Assembly (NCBI GenBank): GCA_017529425.1
Contig: JAFXNQ010000049.1
Coordinates: forward strand, 51,934 to 115,933
DNA length: 64,000 nucleotides
From: Bacteroidales bacterium
GTDB taxonomy: Bacteria; Bacteroidota; Bacteroidia; Bacteroidales; UBA932
Direction: 5' to 3'
In this document: piece by piece, positions 17,894-27,943 of the stretch
Position numbering within the stretch: position 1 is the stretch's first letter
How the letters are laid out: each line of letters begins with the position of its first letter
Notes under the pieces: model-generated
What the model was told of the DNA's origin: nothing
Seen by the model: only the letters and a program-made list of their open reading frames with translations
Databases searched by the model: none
Position numbers and translations under genes: made by a program

Positions 17894-20800
17894 TTACCTG
17901 CTGGCGAGCCAGTTGTATGCGTTGACAAACATATCCACCCAGGGGGTGTCGGTGTCGTGCCGTTTTTCACGCGGGTACCAGGGCCAGTTCCAGGGACGCA
18001 GGCAGCGTTCAGGATGGGGCATCATTGCCAGATGGCGGCCGTCGGGGCTGCAGACACCGGCCACACCCTCCGGTGAGCCGTTGGGGTTTCCGGGGTAGTC
18101 TTTATAATTGTAACGGACTGCCACTTTCTGCTGCCCTGCGGCATTGAAGGAGAACTTGCCCTCGCCGTGAGCCACCCAGATACCCAGCTTACAACCCTTC
18201 AAGGATTTCAGCATAATTGCGGGAGAGTCTTCTATGGTTACCCCCACAAAGCAGCTTTCAAACTTGTGGCTGTCGTTGTGAACCATCTTGGGGGCATGCT
18301 CGCGGTCATCGGGTGTAACTACGCCAAGTTCTGCCATCAGCTGGCAGCCGTTGCAGATACCAAGGCTCAGGGTATCCTCGCGTGCATAGAAAGAGTCTAT
18401 TGCGGCGCGGGCCTTGTCGTTATAGAGCAACGCTCCCGCCCAGCCCTTGGCACTGCCCAGGGTGTCGGCGTTGGAGAATCCGCCCACAAACACAATCATC
18501 TGCACGCCGGAGAGGTCTTCGCGGCCGCTGGTGAGGTCGGTGGTGTGGACATCGCGCACCTCAAAGCCCGCCATATAGAGCGCCCAGGCCATTTCGCGGT
18601 CGCCGTTGGAGCCTTTTTCGCGGATGATGGCAGCTACCGGTCTGCACCCTTTCCCGCTCTTTTCGACGCGCTTCTCAGGGAAAATATATCGTAGCGGCTG
18701 ATGCGCGAAATTGTCACGACGCTTCTGTGCGCAACCGCCTGAGGTCTGCCGTTTATCAAGCAGGTATGAGGTGTTGAACCAGCATTCACGCATCGCATCT
18801 ATGTCAAGATGGAGCTCGCCACCGGCATATTTGATATCCAGTTTGCGCTCTGCCTGCCAGCGGCCGATGTTGTAAAAGGCAACCCCGTTCATACTCAGAT
18901 AATCCTCTACAAACGGCGTTGCAGCCTGCACAATCACGCCCGGCATCTCGCTGAACAGGACATTGGCATCCAGCGCGCCCAGATTGATGTCCAGGCCGCC
19001 CTTCTCGTTGGCAAACATACTCTCCAGCAGTGCGGTGACAAGGCCGCCGGCGCTTACGTCGTGGCCGGCGAATATCAGCTCCTGCGCTACCAGCGTCTGC
19101 ACCGCCTCGAAACATTTTGCGAAGTATGCCGGATCGGCAATGTCGGGGCACTCGCGACCGACGGCAGAGCAGACCTGCGCATAGGCGCTGCCCCCCAATG
19201 CGAACCGGGGCTTGCGGTCAAACGGGATATAGATTATCTTGGAGTTGACGCTCTCGAAAGAGGCGTGGACCGTCTTGGTGATGTCGCTCACCTGGCCCAC
19301 GGTGGATACTATCAGCGTTCCGGGAGAGATTACCTTCTCGCCGGATGGATATTTCTGCGTCATTGACATCGAATCCTTGCCGGTGGGGATATTGATGCCC
19401 AGTGCGATGGCAAAGTCGGACGCTCCCTTTACAGCTTTGTACAGGCGGGCATCCTCCCCTTCGTTACGGGTAGGCCACATCCAGTTGGCGGATAAAGAAA
19501 CCCCGCGCAGGCCACCCTCTATCGGGGCCCATACCATATTGGTGAGGGCCTCGGCAATGGTCAGGCGCGACCCGGCGGCGGGATCTATCAGGCCGGCTGC
19601 GGGAGCGTGGCCTATTGACGTTGCGATTCCGCGGTTATCGTCATATCCGATGGCTGTCACGGCTACGTCGTTGAGCGGGAGCTGTATCTCTCCGGCGGTC
19701 TGCTGGCAGGCGATAAGGCCTGTGACGGAGCGGTCCACCTTGTTGGTAAGCCAGTCCTTGCAGGCCACCGACTCCAGCGAGAGGATGTCCTTGATGACTT
19801 TTTCCAGTCCGGCAGGCGAATAGCTGCCCACTGCGGGCACATCGGGATAGGTTTTCTCGACCGTCGTCCCGGTCATCACCGTCTTGGGGGTGCTGCCCAT
19901 CATATCGCCGATAGCCAAATCTATGGGGGCGACGCCGGTGGCGCTGTCTTTCAGGGTGAAATTATGCTCTCCTGTAGTGGTGCCGATCTTGTAGAACGGA
20001 GCACGCTCGCGCTCGGCTATCTTCTGCAGATGATCAGCATCGTGCTCCTTCATCACCAGTCCCATACGCTCCTGGCTCTCGTTGCCGATAATCTCCTTGT
20101 ATGAGAGGGTCGGGTCGCCGATGGGCAGTTTGCTGATGTCGATGGTGCCGCCAACCTCCTCCACAAGCTCGGAGAGGCAGTTGAGGTGGCCTCCGGCGCC
20201 GTGGTCGTGGACAGAGATGATGGTGTTGTACTTCTCCTCTGCAATTGCACGGATAGCGTTATATGCGCGCTTCTGCATCTCCGGGTTGGAACGCTGCACG
20301 GCATTGAGCTCTATGGCGTTGGCATATTCCCCGGTAGCTACAGAGCTCACCGCTCCGCCGCCCATACCGATACGGTAGTTGTCACCGCCCAGCAGTACAA
20401 CAGCGTCGCCTGTGCCTGGTGTCTCTTTGATGGAGTCGCGCTTGCGGGCATAGCCCACGCCTCCGGCCTGCATAATAACTTTATCATATCCGTACATTCC
20501 GCGCCCGTCGCCATATTCAAAAGTGAGCAGGGAGCCGCAGATAATGGGCTGTCCAAACTTGTTGCCAAAGTCGCTGGCGCCGTTGGATGCCTTGATAAGT
20601 ATCTCCTGAGGGGTCTGGTAGAGCCATTTGCGCTCCTGGAAAGCCTCCCAGGCGCGTCGTCCCTCTTCAAAACGGGGGTAGCTGGTCATATAGACTGCAG
20701 TCCCGGCAATCGGGAAAGAACCCTTGCCGCCCGCCATACGGTCGCGTATTTCGCCGCCGGTGCCGGTCGCAGCGCCGTTGAAAGGTTCCACGGTAGTGGG

Positions 20801-21556
20801 GAAGTTGTGCGTCTCAGCTTTGAGGGATATAACTGTTTCCGCCTCGTCCATAATGAATTGTGAGGGTTGGGAGCCGTCCTTGGGATGGAACATCTCCAAC
20901 TTGGGTCCCTCAATAAAGGCGCAATTGTCTTTGTATGCAGATACTACCCGGTTGGGGTTGGTCTGGGTTGTCTTTTTTATCAGCTTGAACAGGCTTGAGG
21001 GTTGCTCTTCGCCGTCTATGATAAACGTACCGTTGAAAATCTTGTGGCGGCAGTGCTCGCTGTTTACCTGGCTGAATCCAAACACTTCGCTGTCGGTGAG
21101 GCTGCGGCCCAGCTTGGTTGAGAGGTCCTGCAGATATTTGATCTCTTCTGGCGAGAGCGCCAGACCCTCACGACGGTTGTACTCTTCGAAATCGGTGATA
21201 TACTCTATCGGGTCGGGTGTATGGTTAACTTTGAAAATGTCCTGGTCCAGACCGTTGTAGAGCCGTTGCAGCATTTTGTCGCAAGCGGCGTCCTCTCCCT
21301 TCACGGGGAAATACTCCTCGATGCGCTTCAATCCGCCGATGTTCATATTCTGGGCGATCTCCACAGCGGTGGTACTCCAGGGAGTTATCATTTCGCGGCG
21401 AGGTCCCACGAACCATCCTTCAATCTTCTCCTCGTCGGTCTTTTTGGCGCAAGAAAAAAGCCACTCAAGGGCATCAATAGCCTTTTGTGGCTGGTTATCT
21501 ACTGTTTGGACTGCAATGACGCTGCCTGCGTCGCTTCGGAAAAACAAGATTTTCAT
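17894..21556 (-). CDS. purL: Phosphoribosylformylglycinamidine synthase
   Basis: Large single-chain FGAM synthase, 1220 residues from the ATG at 21556, catalysing the ATP- and glutamine-dependent conversion of FGAR to FGAM in purine synthesis. The order is an N-terminal PurS-like part, two AIRS-type halves ([10 protein letters not shown] near 210, [10 protein letters not shown] near 310, GHDVSAGGL near 840) and a C-terminal glutaminase with the nucleophile in GICNGCQLM near 1085 and a late HGEGKF. The length is slightly under the E. coli enzyme. The start at 21556 matches the short MKILFF opening usual in Bacteroidota; an ATG three codons earlier would leave almost no leader after the -7 box at 21583-21576. 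Confidence 0.97.
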   Translation of the reverse strand: MKILFFRSDAGSVIAVQTVDNQPQKAIDALEWLFSCAKKTDEEKIEGWFVGPRREMITPWSTTAVEIAQNMNIGGLKRIEEYFPVKGEDAACDKMLQRLYNGLDQDIFKVNHTPDPIEYITDFEEYNRREGLALSPEEIKYLQDLSTKLGRSLTDSEVFGFSQVNSEHCRHKIFNGTFIIDGEEQPSSLFKLIKKTTQTNPNRVVSAYKDNCAFIEGPKLEMFHPKDGSQPSQFIMDEAETVISLKAETHNFPTTVEPFNGAATGTGGEIRDRMAGGKGSFPIAGTAVYMTSYPRFEEGRRAWEAFQERKWLYQTPQEILIKASNGASDFGNKFGQPIICGSLLTFEYGDGRGMYGYDKVIMQAGGVGYARKRDSIKETPGTGDAVVLLGGDNYRIGMGGGAVSSVATGEYANAIELNAVQRSNPEMQKRAYNAIRAIAEEKYNTIISVHDHGAGGHLNCLSELVEEVGGTIDISKLPIGDPTLSYKEIIGNESQERMGLVMKEHDADHLQKIAERERAPFYKIGTTTGEHNFTLKDSATGVAPIDLAIGDMMGSTPKTVMTGTTVEKTYPDVPAVGSYSPAGLEKVIKDILSLESVACKDWLTNKVDRSVTGLIACQQTAGEIQLPLNDVAVTAIGYDDNRGIATSIGHAPAAGLIDPAAGSRLTIAEALTNMVWAPIEGGLRGVSLSANWMWPTRNEGEDARLYKAVKGASDFAIALGINIPTGKDSMSMTQKYPSGEKVISPGTLIVSTVGQVSDITKTVHASFESVNSKIIYIPFDRKPRFALGGSAYAQVCSAVGRECPDIADPAYFAKCFEAVQTLVAQELIFAGHDVSAGGLVTALLESMFANEKGGLDINLGALDANVLFSEMPGVIVQAATPFVEDYLSMNGVAFYNIGRWQAERKLDIKYAGGELHLDIDAMRECWFNTSYLLDKRQTSGGCAQKRRDNFAHQPLRYIFPEKRVEKSGKGCRPVAAIIREKGSNGDREMAWALYMAGFEVRDVHTTDLTSGREDLSGVQMIVFVGGFSNADTLGSAKGWAGALLYNDKARAAIDSFYAREDTLSLGICNGCQLMAELGVVTPDDREHAPKMVHNDSHKFESCFVGVTIEDSPAIMLKSLKGCKLGIWVAHGEGKFSFNAAGQQKVAVRYNYKDYPGNPNGSPEGVAGVCSPDGRHLAMMPHPERCLRPWNWPWYPREKRHDTDTPWVDMFVNAYNWLASR

Positions 21557-21570
21557 TTGAGTCATTTTGT

Positions 21571-21583
21571 AACTGCAAATTTA
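21571..21583 (-). promoter_or_regulatory. purL promoter -7 box
   Basis: On the minus strand TAAATTTG (21583-21576) matches TAnnTTTG exactly. The predicted start near 21571 gives a 15-nt leader before the ATG at 21556. I saw no riboswitch-like structure in this short divergent gap. Confidence 0.6.
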
Positions 21584-21593
21584 GCAAAATACG

Positions 21594-21606
21594 TAATTTT
21601 GCAGTG
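21594..21606 (+). promoter_or_regulatory. folC promoter -7 box abutting the start codon
   Basis: TAATTTTG at 21594-21601 is a perfect -7 box. Five bases after its G comes the GTG start of folC at 21606, so the transcript is predicted to be leaderless. Confidence 0.5.
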
Positions 21607-22970
21607 TGACTTACGAAGAAAAAATAGAGAAACTTTTCTCGCGGACACCGTCGTTCCAGAATGTCGGGGCGGCAGCCTACAAACCGGGGCTGGAGACAAT
21701 GCGTGAGTTTGATGCCCTGCTGGGACATCCGGCCCGCAGCCTGCGGTGTATCCACGTGGCCGGGACCAACGGCAAGGGGAGCGTGAGCTCGTTCCTGGCA
21801 GCTGCTCTGAGCGGGGGCTCCGACACTGGCGATTCCTGCCGGGCAGGTGGCGGCGATTGCTCCGGCGGCAGGCGCGTGGGGCTATACACCTCACCCCATC
21901 TGACCGATTTCCGCGAGCGGATAAAAATCGTTTCAGAAGATGGTTTCGATATGATTCCGCGCGAGGCGGTGGAAGAGTTTCTGGACAGGTACGACGACTT
22001 TATCGAGACTCACCGCCCCTCGTTCTTCGAAATCACAACCGCTATGGCGTTCTGGTATTTCGCGGCAACGGGCGTGGACCTGGCGGTGATTGAGTGCGGC
22101 CTTGGCGGACGGCTCGATTCCACCAACATCATCACTCCGCTGGTGAGCGTGATTACCAATATCGGACTGGAGCATACCGCCTTCCTGGGCGACACGCTCG
22201 AGAAAATCGCCTTCGAGAAGGCGGGGATCATAAAGCCGGGCAGGCCGGTGGTTGTCGGGGAGATAAACGCGGCGACCCGGCCGGTATTCGAGCAGGCTGC
22301 GACAGAGCGGGGTTGTGAGATAGTCTTTGCACCGGAGCTCAATTTCCACCTCAACTGTGAAGGTATGGATCTGGCCGGCGGTTACCAAGAGCAGAATCTT
22401 GCCACCGTGACGGCCGCACTGGATATCCTCCGGACAGAATACGGATTGACTGCGGAAACCTCCCGCATTTCCCGTGCGGCAGCCCTGACCGGTCTTCGCG
22501 GCCGATGGGAGAAACTGGCGGAAAAACCCGATATCATCTGTGATATCGGCCACAACGCCCACGGCCTGCGCCGGGTATTTGAGCAGCTGCGTACTGTCGC
22601 ACCGCAATATCACCACGTTTACATAATCTTCGGAGTGGTCAGCGACAAAGATGTGGATGCCATCGCGACGTTTATGATAAAACCGACTGTTAAAGAGGCA
22701 CAGCCAGGGATTTGCTCCCAGCCGGGGCCGGGAGATGGCACCAACGTCTCTTACATCCTGACCCAGCCCTCTAACCAAAGGGCTATGCCTGTGGATCAGC
22801 TCGCAGCGCGTCTGGCGCCCTATGGCATCCCCGGCCGCCAGATGCCGACAGTAGCCGGAGCCGTCGCCCTCGCCAGAAAAGAAGCCGCCGCCGAAGATTT
22901 GATCTTCATCGGCGGCAGCAACTTCACCGTCAGTGACGCGGTGGCTCTGTTTAAGTCCTGTCAGGATTAG
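21606..22970 (+). CDS. folC: Bifunctional folylpolyglutamate synthase / dihydrofolate synthase
   Basis: A 454-residue Mur-ligase-type enzyme that adds glutamate to dihydropteroate and folates. The P-loop region HVAGTNGKGS is at about residues 50-59. GLYTSPHLTDFRERI, the GLGGRLDSTNII block near 165 and the late DIGHNAHGLRR near 315 are all family signatures. The GTG start gives the expected short N-terminus (TYEEKIEKLFSR). Two in-frame insertions relative to usual FolC are visible: about 16 Gly/Ser/Asp/Cys-rich residues between the P-loop helix and GLYTSPHL, and about 20 residues after GVVSDKDVDA. Both probably lie in surface loops. The 3' end overlaps the convergent lipoprotein gene by four bases. 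Confidence 0.93.
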   Translation: MTYEEKIEKLFSRTPSFQNVGAAAYKPGLETMREFDALLGHPARSLRCIHVAGTNGKGSVSSFLAAALSGGSDTGDSCRAGGGDCSGGRRVGLYTSPHLTDFRERIKIVSEDGFDMIPREAVEEFLDRYDDFIETHRPSFFEITTAMAFWYFAATGVDLAVIECGLGGRLDSTNIITPLVSVITNIGLEHTAFLGDTLEKIAFEKAGIIKPGRPVVVGEINAATRPVFEQAATERGCEIVFAPELNFHLNCEGMDLAGGYQEQNLATVTAALDILRTEYGLTAETSRISRAAALTGLRGRWEKLAEKPDIICDIGHNAHGLRRVFEQLRTVAPQYHHVYIIFGVVSDKDVDAIATFMIKPTVKEAQPGICSQPGPGDGTNVSYILTQPSNQRAMPVDQLAARLAPYGIPGRQMPTVAGAVALARKEAAAEDLIFIGGSNFTVSDAVALFKSCQD

Positions 22971-23440
22971 TCTTTTTCGCAATGGAATTGCAGGCTTAGG
23001 GATTTTGAACCGTTCTTGAGATAAATCCATTCTATATCCTTGTCGTTCTCCCTCTTGGTCTCTTTGGTGAATGTCCAGGTCCCGTTCAGGTAAGTATAGT
23101 TGTCAATCTTGATGGTGCACTCGCTGGATCCCTTTAGGGACAGCTTGCCGGTTATGTAATAGTTCCATCCCAATTTATCCGGCTTACCGCCCCATTTGTC
23201 GCCATTGAGTACAACCTGGCATTTCAGGTTAGCCCCGCTTTTACCTGCAAAGGCCGGTTTCTCCACCAGAAAGGCCACGAGAGCTTTCGCCTCTTCGGAG
23301 CTTTGGTCTGCGTCACGGACCCAATAATCGATACTATTCTTGATGTTGGGTTCCAGACTCATCATGTCGTCAATCATCCCGTCTATGTCACAGGAAAAAA
23401 GCAGTGGCAGCATTGCCAGAAGTACGAAAAATTTCTTCAT
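22967..23440 (-). CDS. Small hypothetical lipoprotein
   Basis: A 157-residue predicted lipoprotein with a clear signal peptide and lipobox cysteine at 17 (LLFSC). I do not recognise the family. The mature part starts with an acidic helix (DIDGMIDDMM) and continues with alternating strands rich in Lys, Tyr and Trp (YYITGKLSLKGSSECTIKID, TYLNGTWTFTKE), suggesting a small beta-rich domain of about 100 residues. It has its own consensus promoter at 23466-23497 and overlaps the folC end by four bases on the opposite strand, so it is a single-gene transcript. The role is unknown. Confidence 0.7.
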   Translation of the reverse strand: MKKFFVLLAMLPLLFSCDIDGMIDDMMSLEPNIKNSIDYWVRDADQSSEEAKALVAFLVEKPAFAGKSGANLKCQVVLNGDKWGGKPDKLGWNYYITGKLSLKGSSECTIKIDNYTYLNGTWTFTKETKRENDKDIEWIYLKNGSKSLSLQFHCEKD

Positions 23441-23460
23441 TATTGTATTATTTACGTTTG

Positions 23461-23497
23461 TTTTTCAAATGTAGGGAAAGTACAATAATAATCCAAA
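23461..23497 (-). promoter_or_regulatory. Promoter of the small lipoprotein gene
   Basis: On the minus strand TTTG at 23497-23494, 20 bp, then TACATTTG at 23473-23466. Both boxes are perfect matches to the Bacteroidota consensus, so this is one of the best promoters in the window. Confidence 0.75.
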
Positions 23498-23504
23498 TCA
23501 CCCC

Positions 23505-24164
23505 TTATTCGAACTCCAGTTCGCCGAAGTATTCGGGGCGGTGGAAGTCGGGATTGGGACAACCGATGGGATTCCAGCTTACAAAGTGCGGCACGGGCAT
23601 ATTGTCGCCGCACTTGTAGAAGTTGGCGCGCACCTTGCGGCCTGATACAGCGCTGCCGTCCAGACCATAAATGTCAAACGGAATCGCCAGCGTGAGGCTC
23701 CAGCATCGGCGGCCACCCTCTTCGACGATGCGGGAAGAACCCAGTGAGGCATACCTGCGTATGCGGCTGATTACCGAATCGTCAAAGTTGTGGCGGTGGT
23801 TGCGGTCCGGTCCGCAGGCAAACGTCCCGTGACCTATGCAGGTCATTTCCACATTGTAATAATCGGGTTTGGAGAGATCCGGCGTCATAAAGAACTCCAC
23901 GCACGAATCGGTCCACGGCTCGGAACCATAATCGCATTCAAATGTGCCGCGGACACCCCGCTCCACTACCCGGAACTGCAGGAAAATCTCGTCGCCGTTG
24001 TGGGCTATCTTGAAGCTTGCCCGGGGCTTGTATGGATACTCCGGCCAGTTGATGCAGTCAATTGCATTTGAAGCAACGCTGCGGCGCTCAAAATATTTGA
24101 TGATTTTTTCCAATTCCACCCCTTTTGGGAGAGAATTTTTAACGACTTTGATAGACTTTGTCAT
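23505..24164 (-). CDS. CBM9-like carbohydrate-binding family protein
   Basis: A 219-residue protein matching the CBM9-like group (PF06452-type jelly roll). The pattern includes YKPRASFKIAHNGDEIFLQFRV near residue 45, a WTDSCVEFFMTPD block near 85, the CWSLTLAIPFD block near 145 and an ending SWNPIGCPNPDFHRPEYFGELEFE. Related domains bind sugar reducing ends or occur in extracellular enzymes, but this copy stands alone and has no evident signal peptide, so its location is unclear. It is divergent from ppdK. The role is inferred from the fold only. Confidence 0.75.
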   Translation of the reverse strand: MTKSIKVVKNSLPKGVELEKIIKYFERRSVASNAIDCINWPEYPYKPRASFKIAHNGDEIFLQFRVVERGVRGTFECDYGSEPWTDSCVEFFMTPDLSKPDYYNVEMTCIGHGTFACGPDRNHRHNFDDSVISRIRRYASLGSSRIVEEGGRRCWSLTLAIPFDIYGLDGSAVSGRKVRANFYKCGDNMPVPHFVSWNPIGCPNPDFHRPEYFGELEFE

Positions 24165-24184
24165 AAACTATTAAGCAATTTTAT

Positions 24185-24197
24185 TACTTTTGTCAGT
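24185..24197 (+). promoter_or_regulatory. ppdK promoter -7 box
   Basis: TACTTTTG at 24185-24192 matches TAnnTTTG exactly. The predicted start near 24197 gives an A-rich leader of about 48 nt before the ATG at 24245, which suits a strongly translated gene. Confidence 0.6.
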
Positions 24198-24244
24198 TGA
24201 TTTAAAGTCGAAAGATACAACAAACAATAATTAAACAAGAATTT

Positions 24245-26962
24245 ATGGTAAAAAGAGTTTATCGTTTTGGCGGCAAGAGCGCAGAAGGCAACGGCAAGAT
24301 GCGTGAATTGCTGGGCGGCAAAGGTGCCAACCTTGCCGAGATGTGTCTGCTGGGTATGCCCGTTCCCGCAGGTTTTACAATCACCACCGAGTGCTGCACC
24401 GAGTATTTCAACCTCGGCGGCCAGTTCCCTGCAGAACTTGAAAGCGAAGTAAATGCAGCCCTGGAAGCTACCGAGGCTGTTATGGGCCGCAAGTTTGGCG
24501 ACGCCAAGGATCCCCTCCTGGTATCCTGCCGCTCCGGTGCCCGCAGTTCTATGCCCGGTATGATGGAGACCGTGCTCAACATCGGTCTTTGCAGCGCTAC
24601 TATCCCCGGCCTTATCGCCAAGACCAAGAACCCCCGTTTCGTATATGACGCATACCGTCGCCTGATAATGATGTACTCCGACGTCGTTATGGAGAAGGCT
24701 GAGGGCATCGAGCCCGAGGACGGCAAGGGCATCCGCGTCCAGCTGGACAATATGATGGCCGAGGTAAAGGAGAAGAAGGGCTACAAGCTTGACACCGAGC
24801 TCACAGAAGAGGATCTCATCGCCCTCTGCGACGCTTTCAAGAAGAGAGTCAAAGATGTTCTGGGCAAAGAGTTCCCCGACGATGCACGCGCTCAGCTCTG
24901 GGGCGGTATCGGCGCAGTGTTCAAATCCTGGAACGGCAAGCGCGCCATCGCTTACCGCCGTATAGAGGGTATCCCCGATGACTGGGGCACCGCTGTTACC
25001 GTAATGTCAATGGTATTCGGCAATATGGGTGACACCTCCGCTACCGGCGTTGCATTCAGCCGCAACCCCGCTACCGGTGACAACAAGTTCTACGGCGAGT
25101 GGCTCATCAACGCACAGGGCGAGGACGTGGTTGCAGGTATCCGCACCCCGAACCCTCTGAACGAGGCCACCAAGACCGAGCACAACAAGGCTCTCCCTTC
25201 ACTGGAGAAGGCTATGCCCGAGGTTTACAAAGAGCTTGACACCATCCGTCAGAACCTCGAGAAGCACTACAACGATATGCAGGACATCGAGTTCACCATC
25301 CAGGAAGGCAAACTCTGGATGCTCCAGTGCCGCGTGGGCAAGCGCACAGGTATCGCCGCCCTCAATATGGCAATGGATATGCTGGACGAGGGCCTCATCG
25401 ACGAGAAGACCGCCGTTATGCGCGTCAGCCCCACTCAGCTGGACGAACTCTTGCACCCCGTGCTTGACCCCGCCTCTGAGAAGAAGGCTACCGTTATCGC
25501 CAAAGGTCTTCCCGCAGGCCCCGGCGGCGCTGTCGGCAAGATCGTCTTCACCAGCGCCAAAGCTGTTGAGGCAGCTGCCAAGAAAGAAAAAGCCATTCTG
25601 GTCCGCGACGAGACCAACCCTGAAGATGTTGAAGGTATGCGCGCTGCCGACGGTCTGCTCACAGCCCGCGGCGGTATGACCAGCCACGCTGCCCTGGTGG
25701 CACGCGGTTGGGGCAAGTGCTGCATCGTAGGTTGCGACGCCGTCAAGTTTGAAGACCAGGCAGACGGCACCCGCAAGCTCTTCATCGCAGGCAAGGAATA
25801 CAAAGAGGGCGACATCTTCTCACTGAACGGCAGCAAGGGCTATGTTTATGCAGAGAAGGTCGGCACTATGGACGCAAGCGAGAACCCCCGCTTCGTGAAG
25901 TTTATGACCCTCGTGGACAAATACCGCAAGCTTGGCGTACGCACCAATGCAGATAACCCCGACGACGCAGCCAAGGCTATCGAGTTCGGCGCAGAGGGCA
26001 TCGGCCTGTTCCGCATCGAGCATATGTTCTACGGCAAGAACAGCGAGGCTCCCCTCGCAAAACTGCGCAAGGTGATCCACACCGCTACTCCCGAAGAGCG
26101 TCTGCAGGCCATCAAGGAACTGGAGCCTTTCGTAAAGGAAGCCACCAAGGCCACAATGAAGGTTATGAACGGCAAGCCCGTCACCTTCCGTCTGCTTGAC
26201 CCGCCTCTCCACGAGTTCGTTCCTCAGACCCTCGACAAGCAGGAAGAGCTGGCAAATGAACTCCATATCACTGTAGAAGAGATCCGCAAGCGTGGCGAGG
26301 CTCTCCACGAGGTTAACCCTATGATGGGTCACCGCGGTGTCCGTCTGGGTATCAGCTATCCCAGCCTGAGCGAGATGCAGTTCCGCGCAATCTTCACCGC
26401 AGCCGGCGAGCTCTATGCAGAGGGCTTTCAGCCCCGTCCAGAGATTATGATCCCCGTGACCGTATCTGTAAACGAGCTTAACTTCCAGAAACGTATCTGC
26501 GACCGCGTACACAAAGAGGTTGAGGAGAAGTTCGATATGGACATCCCGTTCCTGTTCGGTACTATGATCGAGATTCCCCGCGCAGCTATCCTTGCAGACC
26601 GTATGGCACGCACCGCCCAGTTCTTCAGCTTTGGTACAAACGACCTGACCCAGATGACTTACGGTTTCAGCCGCGACGACATCGGCAGCTTTATGAAGGA
26701 CTACCTGGACAACAAGATCCTCCCGTTTGACCCGTTCCAGAGCATCGACACCGAGTCTGTCGGCAAGCTCATCGAGGTCGGCGTGAAGGGCGGACGCAGC
26801 ACCCGAGAGAACCTCAAGGTGGGTATCTGCGGCGAGCACGGCGGCGACCCCGCATCAGTAGAGTTCTGCCACAAGATTGGTATGAACTATGTGTCCTGCT
26901 CACCGTTCCGCGTCCCCATCGCGCGCCTTGCAGCAGCTCAGGCAGCTATCAAGAATGCTTAA
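24245..26962 (+). CDS. ppdK: Pyruvate, phosphate dikinase
   Basis: A 905-residue PPDK, interconverting ATP, pyruvate and phosphate with AMP, PEP and pyrophosphate. The N-terminal ATP-grasp part has GGKGANLAEM near residue 27 and SCRSGARSSMPGMMET near 95. The phosphohistidine domain has GGMTSHAALVARGWGKCC near 475, with the swivelling catalytic His in TSHAA. The C-terminal PEP barrel has GTNDLTQMTYGFSRDD near 800 and the CGEHGGDPASVEFC block near 860 with the catalytic Cys. Codon use is very even and C-ending, as in highly expressed genes. The length matches the family. It has its own promoter and terminator. Confidence 0.98.
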   Translation: MVKRVYRFGGKSAEGNGKMRELLGGKGANLAEMCLLGMPVPAGFTITTECCTEYFNLGGQFPAELESEVNAALEATEAVMGRKFGDAKDPLLVSCRSGARSSMPGMMETVLNIGLCSATIPGLIAKTKNPRFVYDAYRRLIMMYSDVVMEKAEGIEPEDGKGIRVQLDNMMAEVKEKKGYKLDTELTEEDLIALCDAFKKRVKDVLGKEFPDDARAQLWGGIGAVFKSWNGKRAIAYRRIEGIPDDWGTAVTVMSMVFGNMGDTSATGVAFSRNPATGDNKFYGEWLINAQGEDVVAGIRTPNPLNEATKTEHNKALPSLEKAMPEVYKELDTIRQNLEKHYNDMQDIEFTIQEGKLWMLQCRVGKRTGIAALNMAMDMLDEGLIDEKTAVMRVSPTQLDELLHPVLDPASEKKATVIAKGLPAGPGGAVGKIVFTSAKAVEAAAKKEKAILVRDETNPEDVEGMRAADGLLTARGGMTSHAALVARGWGKCCIVGCDAVKFEDQADGTRKLFIAGKEYKEGDIFSLNGSKGYVYAEKVGTMDASENPRFVKFMTLVDKYRKLGVRTNADNPDDAAKAIEFGAEGIGLFRIEHMFYGKNSEAPLAKLRKVIHTATPEERLQAIKELEPFVKEATKATMKVMNGKPVTFRLLDPPLHEFVPQTLDKQEELANELHITVEEIRKRGEALHEVNPMMGHRGVRLGISYPSLSEMQFRAIFTAAGELYAEGFQPRPEIMIPVTVSVNELNFQKRICDRVHKEVEEKFDMDIPFLFGTMIEIPRAAILADRMARTAQFFSFGTNDLTQMTYGFSRDDIGSFMKDYLDNKILPFDPFQSIDTESVGKLIEVGVKGGRSTRENLKVGICGEHGGDPASVEFCHKIGMNYVSCSPFRVPIARLAAAQAAIKNA

Positions 26963-26981
26963 TTTTTAAATCTATACAGAG

Positions 26982-27013
26982 TGAGGGCGGCCGCAAGGCC
27001 ACCCTCATTTTTT
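26982..27013 (+). terminator. Rho-independent terminator after ppdK
   Basis: TGAGGGCGGCC and GGCCACCCTCA pair with one mismatch around a GCAA tetraloop, followed by six T residues, 20 bp after the ppdK stop. Confidence 0.85.
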
Positions 27014-27019
27014 AATACT

Positions 27020-27943
27020 ATGCGCAAGTTTTCTTCATACCTGATTGTCGCCGTCAAGGGATTCCTGATGGGCGCGGCCAACGTTATTCCGGGTGTAAGT
27101 GGCGGCACAATCGCTTTTCTGACCGGCATCTATACAGAATTGATAGAATCCATCAAGGCCATTACCGGCAAGAGTCTGGGGCTGCTGTTCCGCTTCAGGA
27201 TCGGACAGTTCTGGAAAGCTATAAACGGTAATTTCCTGCTGGCAGTGGCAACAGGTATCGTAGTGAGCATCTTCTCCCTCGCAAAACTGATGTCCTACCT
27301 GCTTGTGAATTACCCAATCCAGGTATGGTCCTTTTTCTTTGGCCTGGTGCTGGTATCCACCGTGTATATGATACGGCAGCTCGACAACCTTAAACTCAAA
27401 CACTGGCTCTCCTTTATGGTCGGTGCTGCCTGCGGCGTAACGAGCTGCCTGCTCTCTCCCAGTGAAACCAGCAACAGTCTCCCCTTTATTTTCATCTGCG
27501 GAGCGATTGCAATGTGTACTATGATCCTGCCGGGGATATCGGGCAGTTTTGTACTGGTACTCCTTGGGAAATATGCATATATCATAGATGCCGTAGGCAA
27601 TCTGGAATGGATTGTACTGGTTGTGTTTGCCTTGGGTGCAATCATAGGCATACTTGCCTTCTCCCACGCATTCTCGTGGCTGCTGAAAAAAGCCTATAAC
27701 GGCACAATGATGTTCCTTGCCGGCCTTATGCTGGGCTCACTGGTGAAACTATGGCCGTGGAAAAAGGTTATAGAAGAGGTGGACAAAGTCGCTGTTGACC
27801 GCCCTGTATTGCCGGCACAGTTCAGCGGCGACCCCCACATTGCAGGAGCCGTACTATGGGCGTTGGCAGGCTGTGCGCTGATAATAGTTGTCGAGTTTGC
27901 ATCGGCCACCATCAAGAAGCGCTCTGCTTCACAGGCTTCTTAG
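27020..27943 (+). CDS. DUF368 polyprenyl-phosphate transporter family protein (PopT-like)
   Basis: A 307-residue multi-pass membrane protein. The ATG at 27020 is used because longer in-frame starts would run through the ppdK terminator. It matches DUF368: the N-terminal KGFLMGAANVIPGVSGGTIAFLTGIY near residue 10 and the internal repeat-like MCTMILPGISGSFVLVLLGKY near 170 both show the P-G-[VI]-S-G re-entrant motif. DUF368 proteins (PopT) have been shown in other bacteria to recycle undecaprenyl phosphate across the membrane for cell-wall synthesis. The last 32 bp overlap the end of the convergent HD-domain gene. Confidence 0.85.
   Translation: MRKFSSYLIVAVKGFLMGAANVIPGVSGGTIAFLTGIYTELIESIKAITGKSLGLLFRFRIGQFWKAINGNFLLAVATGIVVSIFSLAKLMSYLLVNYPIQVWSFFFGLVLVSTVYMIRQLDNLKLKHWLSFMVGAACGVTSCLLSPSETSNSLPFIFICGAIAMCTMILPGISGSFVLVLLGKYAYIIDAVGNLEWIVLVVFALGAIIGILAFSHAFSWLLKKAYNGTMMFLAGLMLGSLVKLWPWKKVIEEVDKVAVDRPVLPAQFSGDPHIAGAVLWALAGCALIIVVEFASATIKKRSASQAS

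Noticed and set aside
21606..22970. Possible frameshifts in folC at the two insertions
   Set aside because: The reading frame is continuous and all family motifs on both sides are intact, so these are in-frame insertions.
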